Assembly (NCBI GenBank): GCA_946887065.1
Contig: CAMPKL010000030.1
Coordinates: 1-14,036 of the forward strand
From: an uncultured Bryobacterales bacterium
GTDB lineage: Bacteria > Acidobacteriota > Terriglobia > Bryobacterales > UBA6623
Direction: 5' to 3'
Length of the DNA stretch: 14,036 nt
Shown here: positions 9,070-14,036 of the stretch, in pieces
How the letters are laid out: every line of letters begins with the position of its first letter
How positions within the stretch are numbered: position 1 is the stretch's first letter
Position numbers and translations under genes: made by a program
The notes under the pieces: generated by a model
Told to the model about the DNA's origin: nothing
Seen by the model: only the letters and a program-made list of their open reading frames with translations
The model's database searches: none

Positions 9070-9144
9070 ATTCCGTGAAGAGCTTTGCGATGCCAAGTCA
9101 GCCGAAACTTCGCCGCAATCGCTCCGAGGGCGACACCACCGCGC

Positions 9145-9534
9145 TCAAGATCCCCTGAAGAGCGTCTGCTCGTCCACGAAGCAGATTGGATTGCCGAACG
9201 GGTCGCTGGCGTAGAACAGACGCTCGCCCCACGGCATTTCTGCGATGGCTGCGTCGATTGACTTGCAGGGCAGAAACGTGGCCGTCTCGAAAATATCTTC
9301 CAAATCCGAGACGGCAAAATAGCAGTACTGATTCGCGTGATGGCGCCAACCGTCGCCTAGCGCGTCGCCGTCCGCGACCGGGTCGTAACACGCGAGGATC
9401 GTGCCCCCGCAGTTGAAATAATGACGCCCGGGCGAAACGCGTTCGCCCGGGCTGGAGAGCAGAGTGCCGTAGAACTCCGCAGCTATGCCGATGTCGCCGA
9501 CGGGCAGGATCACGCGATACAAGCGCACGTTCAT
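9145..9534 (-). CDS. VOC-family (glyoxalase-like) protein
   Basis: A 129-residue single vicinal-oxygen-chelate protein. The start VRLYRVILPVGDIGIAAEFYGTLL is the usual first beta-alpha unit, and the end WGERLFYASDPFGNPICFVDE holds the conserved DPxGN turn and a terminal Glu that is commonly a metal ligand. The middle has HYFNCGGTILACYDP and a HHANQYCYFAVSD stretch. Members range from glyoxalases and dioxygenases to resistance proteins; the substrate is not predictable here. It begins 19 nt after the stop of the double AHSA1 gene on the same strand, so it is probably the last gene of the ArsR operon. The ribosome site is weak, suggesting dependence on upstream translation. Confidence 0.88.
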   Translation of the reverse strand: MNVRLYRVILPVGDIGIAAEFYGTLLSSPGERVSPGRHYFNCGGTILACYDPVADGDALGDGWRHHANQYCYFAVSDLEDIFETATFLPCKSIDAAIAEMPWGERLFYASDPFGNPICFVDEQTLFRGS

Positions 9535-9553
9535 CGGCCCACTATAAGGCGCG

Positions 9554-10531
9554 CTAAGACGACGCGTCTATTGACCTCACCAATTCTTCCAACCGGTTCA
9601 TGCTCTCCGTCGCGCCCATCTCCATGCCGGAGTAGAAGTGACCGTCGCGAGCCTGTTGATTCAGGTGTTCGATGCGGTTCGTGAGAATGGTTTTGCCGTC
9701 CTGCTCGACCAGCGTCACCGTCTCCGTCGCGGGAAAATCGCGGATGCCGTCCACGTCATAGACGAACGTCTGCACGACGCGCTCCGGCTCCACGATCTCC
9801 AGATAATCGCCCCGGAACGGATGCTCCGAACCGTCCGGCGCGCGCTGCACGAACCGCCAAGAACCGCCGACGCGAAAATCCATTTCGCACACCGTCATCG
9901 TGAACGCCTTGCAGCCCCACCAGTTGCGAATATGCTCGGGCCGCGTCAAGGCCTTGAATACCAATGCTCGCGGCGCGTTGAAGACCCGGCGCAAAATGAC
10001 ATCTCGCTCCGATGGCAGCGAGATGGTGAGCGCCGCCGCCTCGCCGCCGTGCTGGCCGGCCAGATATTCGGCAAGACGTCCGACCGTTTCCAAGCCGCCT
10101 TCGACGGCGCCGTATTCTTCCACGACGCGATCCTTTCCTTCCTTCGAAGAGAAGACCGAACGCATCGTCAGCTTCGTCTTTCCCGCGCCGGCCTCGTCGA
10201 AGGTCACAATCGTGTCGAAACGAATCGCCTCGGCCCCCTCTCCATCGTCATCGTGCGCGTAAACGAGCCGCTCAGGTTCGACGATCTCCTTGAACATGAC
10301 GCGATTGGGATAGTCGTGCCCGTCCGGGCCGTGCATGATGAAGCGCCAAACTCCGCCGGATTGGAAGGCCATCTCGTGCGTCGTGATGGTGAATCCGTTC
10401 GGGCCGTACCAGTGCGCCAAGTGTTCGTGGCTGCTCCACGCCTGAAAAACGAGTTCACGCGGTGCGTTGAATACGCGGCTGACGACGATTTCACGTTCTG
10501 CCGTCTGACTTGGGATTGTTGCTGTTGCCAT
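9554..10531 (-). CDS. Tandem double-domain AHSA1/SRPBCC protein
   Basis: A 325-residue protein made of two homologous AHSA1-type START-like domains (about 12-160 and 172-320). Each opens with the same signature (VFNAPRELVFQAWSSHEHLAHWYGP and VFNAPRALVFKALTRPEHIRNWWG). Each continues with GG-W/S-WRF, a PDG turn and EIVEPERLV or EIVEPERVV. Family members usually carry one such domain of about 150 residues, so this is an internal duplication or fusion. AHSA1-like bacterial proteins are thought to bind hydrophobic ligands; the Hsp90 link applies to the eukaryotic relatives. The ATG at 10531 has a strong GGAAGGAG ribosome site 4-5 nt upstream. The gene overlaps the end of the ArsR gene by 41 nt, so the two are translated together. 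ArsR/SRPBCC/VOC clusters are common in soil bacteria. Confidence 0.92.
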   Translation of the reverse strand: MATATIPSQTAEREIVVSRVFNAPRELVFQAWSSHEHLAHWYGPNGFTITTHEMAFQSGGVWRFIMHGPDGHDYPNRVMFKEIVEPERLVYAHDDDGEGAEAIRFDTIVTFDEAGAGKTKLTMRSVFSSKEGKDRVVEEYGAVEGGLETVGRLAEYLAGQHGGEAAALTISLPSERDVILRRVFNAPRALVFKALTRPEHIRNWWGCKAFTMTVCEMDFRVGGSWRFVQRAPDGSEHPFRGDYLEIVEPERVVQTFVYDVDGIRDFPATETVTLVEQDGKTILTNRIEHLNQQARDGHFYSGMEMGATESMNRLEELVRSIDASS

Positions 10532-10868
10532 TCTCTCCTTCCTTTAGTTTGAGTTCCTCTAAATAGGATTCGAGCCGGTCAAAGCTCTCTTCCCAAAACT
10601 TGCGGTACTGTTCGAGCCACTCGGAGACATCCTTCATCGGCGCTGCCGCCAACTTGCACGGACGCCACTGCGCCTGCCGGCTGCGTGTGATCAGCCCCGC
10701 GTTCTCCAGCACCTTCAGGTGCTTGGTGACCGCGGGCTGGGTCATCTCAAAAGGTTCGGCCAGTTCGGTGACCGACTTTTCGCCCTGCGACAGACGGGCC
10801 AAGATGGCGCGTCGGGTTGGGTCTGCCAGGGCGGAAAGGGTTGCGCTGAGCGAATCTACGGCAGTCAT
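10491..10868 (-). CDS. ArsR-family transcriptional repressor
   Basis: A 125-residue winged-helix regulator. LSALADPTRRAILARLSQGEKSVTELAEPF is the usual ArsR opening, TQPAVTKHLKVLENAGLI (about 43-60) is the recognition helix region, and RSRQAQWRPCKLAAAPM is the wing. A helical tail (WLEQYRKFWEESFDRLESYLEEL) follows, as in ArsR proteins paired with SRPBCC genes. I see no CxC metal site; the single Cys lies in the wing, so an organic ligand is likelier than a metal. The ATG at 10868 has AAAGG about 7 nt upstream. It heads the operon with the double AHSA1 protein and VOC protein, and its promoter carries an inverted repeat that fits autorepression. Confidence 0.93.
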   Translation of the reverse strand: MTAVDSLSATLSALADPTRRAILARLSQGEKSVTELAEPFEMTQPAVTKHLKVLENAGLITRSRQAQWRPCKLAAAPMKDVSEWLEQYRKFWEESFDRLESYLEELKLKEGENGNSNNPKSDGRT

Positions 10869-10928
10869 AAATTACCTTTCATTTATATAACTAAATAGTA
10901 ATTTACAACAGCAAGGCTCCAGTGTCAA
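10868..10928 (-). promoter_or_regulatory. Promoter and putative ArsR operator
   Basis: On the minus strand, a perfect TTGACA (10928-10923) stands 17 nt from TAAATT (10905-10900), predicting a start near 10893 and a leader of about 24 nt with its ribosome site. An 8-bp inverted repeat has arms TAAATTAC (10905-10898) and GTAATTTA (10875-10868) spaced by 22 nt. One arm covers the -10 and the other touches the start codon. A smaller inverted repeat (ATTTA at 10881-10885, TAAAT at 10892-10896) sits between them. The whole stretch is AT-rich against a GC-rich background. Confidence 0.55.
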
Positions 10929-11038
10929 TAGCAAATGCAGGCAAGTTCGCAGCGGCTTCGACGCTCGGCGAGGTTTTGCGATGCTAGGTAGAGGCGTTCC
11001 GACGATGGGCGTCAGCCAGGGGAATAAGCGAGGCGCGA

Positions 11039-12892
11039 GTGTCAGACCACGAGGTCTTTACCTCCTCCACGACGGGCGGACATACGATATCTCCGTCGAT
11101 GCTCCCGAACCTAGAGTCGGCTGCGGTGATCCGTAACTGTCTCCCTTCGGGCAGAACTCTCCTCTTGATCGTGGGGCTAGCGGCTCCAGTGGCCGTGGCC
11201 GCGGGTCTCGTCGCCCAAGGTTTGACGGGGCTGATTGGACTGATTACGAACTTGGCTTTTTATGGCCGTTGGTCGACGGCCTTCGTTTCTCCCGCAAATC
11301 ACCAACTCGGCGCTTGGGTCGTGGCTGTTCCCATAATCGGCGGAGTAATCGTCGGCTTGATGGCGCGATACGGATCGAAAGCGATACGGGGCCATGGCAT
11401 TCCGGAAGCGATGGAACAGGTCCTGTTCAATCAGAGCCGCATTCCGCCGCGAATGACGTTCCTAAAACCGCTTTCGGCGGCGATCGCCATCGGCACCGGA
11501 GGGCCTTTCGGCGCGGAGGGTCCCATCATTGCCACCGGCGGCGCGCTGGGCTCGCTCCTGGGCCAGTTGATGAAGACGACGGCAGATGAGCGCAAGACTC
11601 TGCTTGCGGCCGGCGCCGCTGCCGGAATGTCGGCCACGTTCGGCAGCCCGGTTTCGGCGGTACTTCTTGCAGTGGAACTGCTGCTGTTCGAATACCATCC
11701 GCGTTCCTTCATCCCGGTCGCGCTGGCCAGCACAATTGCGGCCGGGATTCGCATGGCGTTCGTGGGATCCGAACCGCCCTTCGCCATGCCGGATCTCGCA
11801 TCGCCCAGCGGCCTCGCCATATTGGGCTACATCGTATTGGGCGCGGTAATCGGCGTGGCTGCAGTGTGGGTAACCCGCGCGATCTACGCGATCGAAGACG
11901 GCTTTGAGAAGCTGCCGATCCATTGGATGTGGTGGCCCGCCTTGGGCGGCGTGGCTGTCGGCGTCGTGGGTTACTTCGCCCCGCTCACCATGGGCGTCGG
12001 CTACGACAACATCGAGAACATCCTTGGCGGATCGATCACTGGGACGGCGCTGATGATGCTCTTGACGATGAAGTTCATCTCCTGGAGCATCGCACTCGGC
12101 AGCGGCACCTCGGGCGGCACATTGGCTCCTTTGTTCACGTTTGGCGGAGCCCTTGGCGCGCTGATTGGCGCCGCTGCCGTGTCGCTATTGCCGGGCTTCG
12201 ACATGGACCCCAGGATGGCGGCTCTTGTCGGCATGGCCTCGATCTTTGCCGGAGCGTCGCAGGCTTTGATGGCATCGGTCGTCTTCGCCTTTGAAACGAC
12301 CCTACAGACCTCCAGTTTGCTCCCATTACTGGGCGGCTGTTCCATGGCTTACCTCGTCGCCCGGCTCATGATGGATAACTCGATCATGACGGAAAAGATT
12401 GCGCGGCGCGGCCTGCGCATAAGCGTGGACTATTCAGCTGACGCTTTTGCGAGCATCATGGTCCGTGAGGCGGCCTCGCGTGAGGTCACTTGTCTGCGCG
12501 GCGATCAAACCGTCGGGGAGGTGCGTCAGTGGCTGAGTTCTCACAAGTCAGGCAGTTCCCACACGGGTTTTCCCGTGCTGGATGCGCAGAAACGCGTCAT
12601 TGGCGTGATCACCCGCAAGAACCTGAACGGCGATGAGACCAACTCCAGCACATCGCTCGCTGACCTGATCAAGAGGGCTCCGGTCGTTATTCCCGAAAAT
12701 GCGACCGTCAGAGAAGCCATCGACCGCATGGTGACCGAACGCGTCGGCCGCCTTCCCCTGGTCGATCTCGCGAGCCCGGCTCGCGTCACCGGCATTTTGA
12801 CGCGCAGCGACATTTTGAGCGTCTACGGAAAACGTCTACACGAATCGCGGCAATTGAAGCGCACGATTGAGCTAACTCGGCGCGGACCATAG
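11039..12892 (+). CDS. CLC-family anion channel/transporter with two CBS domains
   Basis: A 617-residue protein: a short polar N-terminus, a CLC membrane domain (about 36-455) and a C-terminal CBS pair (about 473-530 and 542-602). CLC landmarks are GHGIP (118-122, usually GSGIP), GAEGP (158-162, the GxExP motif with the gating glutamate E160), LAVELLLFEYHPRSFIPV (about 210-227), and GSGTSGGTLAP (354-364, usually GGxFxP). At the last helix, NSIMTEKIARRG has Met450 where the anion-binding Tyr is usual. The second glutamate of the usual EE pair appears to be Leu214. CLC proteins form dimers with one anion path per subunit; channel or proton-coupled exchange cannot be decided. CBS pairs often bind adenine nucleotides. 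The start is GTG at 11039 with GAGG 5 nt upstream; an ATG at 11099 is an alternative. The gene is divergent from the ArsR operon. Confidence 0.95.
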   Translation: MSDHEVFTSSTTGGHTISPSMLPNLESAAVIRNCLPSGRTLLLIVGLAAPVAVAAGLVAQGLTGLIGLITNLAFYGRWSTAFVSPANHQLGAWVVAVPIIGGVIVGLMARYGSKAIRGHGIPEAMEQVLFNQSRIPPRMTFLKPLSAAIAIGTGGPFGAEGPIIATGGALGSLLGQLMKTTADERKTLLAAGAAAGMSATFGSPVSAVLLAVELLLFEYHPRSFIPVALASTIAAGIRMAFVGSEPPFAMPDLASPSGLAILGYIVLGAVIGVAAVWVTRAIYAIEDGFEKLPIHWMWWPALGGVAVGVVGYFAPLTMGVGYDNIENILGGSITGTALMMLLTMKFISWSIALGSGTSGGTLAPLFTFGGALGALIGAAAVSLLPGFDMDPRMAALVGMASIFAGASQALMASVVFAFETTLQTSSLLPLLGGCSMAYLVARLMMDNSIMTEKIARRGLRISVDYSADAFASIMVREAASREVTCLRGDQTVGEVRQWLSSHKSGSSHTGFPVLDAQKRVIGVITRKNLNGDETNSSTSLADLIKRAPVVIPENATVREAIDRMVTERVGRLPLVDLASPARVTGILTRSDILSVYGKRLHESRQLKRTIELTRRGP

Positions 12893-12900
12893 CGCCGCTC

Positions 12901-12906
12901 TATACT
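12901..12906 (+). promoter_or_regulatory. Possible -10 element for the PQQ dehydrogenase
   Basis: TATACT (5 of 6 consensus) lies 10 nt before the ATG at 12917, in the 24-nt gap after the CLC gene. There is no matching -35 at 16-18 nt and no ribosome site, so a leaderless or very short-leader transcript is possible but weakly supported. Confidence 0.3.
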
Positions 12907-12916
12907 TTTCCTAACC

Positions 12917-14036
12917 ATGCGCCGCGCTCTGTTGCTCCTTCTGGCTCTCTCGTCGCTACAGGCGCAGTCCGACTGGCCTTCATTCGGAGGGGATCCCGGT
13001 GCCGCTCGTTTTTCGCCGCTAGACCAGATCAACACGACGAACATCGACCGACTGCAACGCGCCTGGACCTTTCACACCGGCCAGCCGGGCTCCGAAGGCA
13101 TCCCCATCGTGGTCGACGGCGTGATGTATTTGGTCAGCGCGAACGGCGTCTTCGCCGTTGAGCCCGAGACGGGCAGGCAGATCTGGCATTACCCCGCGAA
13201 GCAGGTCGCGCTGCGCGGCCTTGCTTACTGGCCCGGCAGCCCAGGAACGCACCCGCGCATTTTCGCCGGCGTTAGCGGCGGCATGATCGCGCTAGACGCC
13301 GCAACCGGCAAGCCCGCGCCCGGCTTCGCCAACGAAGGCCTGCTCGATCTCAAGCAAGGCGTGCTCGGCGATTTGCCGGACGCCAAAATCTCGCTGCAGT
13401 CGCCGCCTCTCGTCGCCGGCAACCTCGTCATCACCGGCAGCGCCAACGGCGAGAACACGCCCTCGCTCGGCGCCTACGGCGACATCCGCGCCTGGGACGC
13501 CAACACCGGCAAGCTCGTCTGGACCTTCCACACCGTGCCGCGTCCCGGCGAGCCTGGACACGAAACTTGGACCGGCGATGCCTGGAAGAACCGCACCGGC
13601 GTCAACAACTGGGGCTTCATGACCCTCGACGCCGGACGCGGCATTCTTTACGTCCCCCTCGGCTCGCCCACCAGCGATTTCTACGGGGCCGACCGCATCG
13701 GCGACGGACTCTATGGCAATAGCCTGGTCGCGCTTGACGTGGAGACCGGCAAACTCGTCTGGCATCAGCAACTCGTCCATCACGACCTGTGGGATTTCGA
13801 CCCCGCCGCCGCGCCCATCTTGTTTGACGCGCGGCGTGATGGGCGCACGGTTCCCGCCGTAGCGCAGATCACCAAACCCGGCCTGCTATTCTCGTTCAAC
13901 CGCCTCACCGGCGAGCCGCTCTACGGCATGGAAGAGCGTCCTGTGCCGCAGACGACCGTGCCCGGTGAGCGCACCTCGCCGACGCAACCTTTTCCCTTGA
14001 AGCCGCCGCCGCTCTCGCGCGTGAGCTTCACCGAAG
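12917..14036 (+). CDS. PQQ-dependent dehydrogenase (quinoprotein, glucose/quinate dehydrogenase-like), N-terminal part
   Basis: 373 codons are present and the gene runs off the window. A Sec signal peptide (MRRALLLLLALSSLQAQ) is followed by DWPSFGGDPGAARFSPLDQI, the usual opening of soluble quinoproteins. Beta-propeller repeats then show the typical tryptophan-docking endings (AVEPETGRQIWHY, AWDANTGKLVWTFHTVP, ALDVETGKLVWHQQLVHH). HHDLWDFDPAAAPIL at 288-302 matches the active-site HHDLWDxD segment of membrane glucose dehydrogenase relatives, and RPVPQTTVPGERTSPTQPFP is also typical of that group. It would oxidise a sugar or alcohol in the periplasm, passing electrons to quinone or a cytochrome. 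The substrate is unknown. Full-length relatives have about 600-700 residues, some with a C-terminal cytochrome c domain that would lie outside this window. It starts 24 nt after the CLC stop. Confidence 0.92.
   Translation, partial: MRRALLLLLALSSLQAQSDWPSFGGDPGAARFSPLDQINTTNIDRLQRAWTFHTGQPGSEGIPIVVDGVMYLVSANGVFAVEPETGRQIWHYPAKQVALRGLAYWPGSPGTHPRIFAGVSGGMIALDAATGKPAPGFANEGLLDLKQGVLGDLPDAKISLQSPPLVAGNLVITGSANGENTPSLGAYGDIRAWDANTGKLVWTFHTVPRPGEPGHETWTGDAWKNRTGVNNWGFMTLDAGRGILYVPLGSPTSDFYGADRIGDGLYGNSLVALDVETGKLVWHQQLVHHDLWDFDPAAAPILFDARRDGRTVPAVAQITKPGLLFSFNRLTGEPLYGMEERPVPQTTVPGERTSPTQPFPLKPPPLSRVSFTE

Noticed and set aside
7014..10531. Type III PKS plus SRPBCC 'polyketide cyclase' proteins as a biosynthetic cluster
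   Set aside because: The SRPBCC/AHSA1 gene belongs to a separate ArsR operon on the opposite strand; the cyclase label is only a fold-family name.

Overview
The window is a GC-rich bacterial chromosome segment with compact genes on both strands. The gene families suggest a soil Acidobacteriota, probably near Solibacter/Bryobacter. The pointers are a Planctomycete-type cytochrome (DUF1549/DUF1553) gene paired with a DUF1501 gene, a small winged-helix regulator paired with a membrane protein, a zinc-ribbon membrane protein, and a secreted PQQ dehydrogenase. This assignment rests on family knowledge only; no 16S or other marker gene is present.

Layout. At 1-671 (+) is the C-terminal part of a ceramide-glucosyltransferase-like membrane glycosyltransferase. 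It runs convergently into a minus-strand block (5635-683): a secreted DUF1549/DUF1553 protein with two CxxCH motifs, a Tat-exported DUF1501 protein, and a small SRPBCC protein. At 5732 (+) is a zinc-ribbon three-helix membrane protein. It is followed by a good sigma70-type promoter, an 11-bp perfect hairpin and a tRNA-Leu(CAG) with encoded CCA. A small minus-strand gene (6833-6528) runs tail-first into the tRNA. At 7014-8066 (+) is a solitary type III polyketide synthase with an intact Cys-His-Asn triad. It is convergent, with a 2-nt gap, to a minus-strand two-gene unit: a membrane protein and a winged-helix regulator. The membrane-protein gene carries a one-base frameshift near 8571. Next, also on the minus strand, is an ArsR regulator / double AHSA1-domain protein / VOC protein operon (10868-9145) with a TTGACA-17-TAAATT promoter overlapped by an inverted repeat. 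Finally, on the plus strand, come a CLC-family anion channel/transporter with two CBS domains (11039-12892) and the N-terminal part of a PQQ-dependent dehydrogenase cut by the window end.

Gene cooperation. The DUF1553/DUF1501 pair probably forms an exported module of unknown substrate. The ArsR/AHSA1/VOC genes form one self-regulated operon. The membrane protein and winged-helix regulator were originally overlapping genes. No CRISPR array, insertion sequence or complete mobile element was seen, and no intergenic stretch exceeds 300 bases.

I found no convincing new multi-gene system. The best leads are the frameshifted regulator partner, promoters placed so that translation would be leaderless, the hairpin at the predicted start of the tRNA-Leu transcript, the small gene ending inside the tRNA, the orphan type III PKS, and a CLC protein with several non-canonical pore-motif residues.
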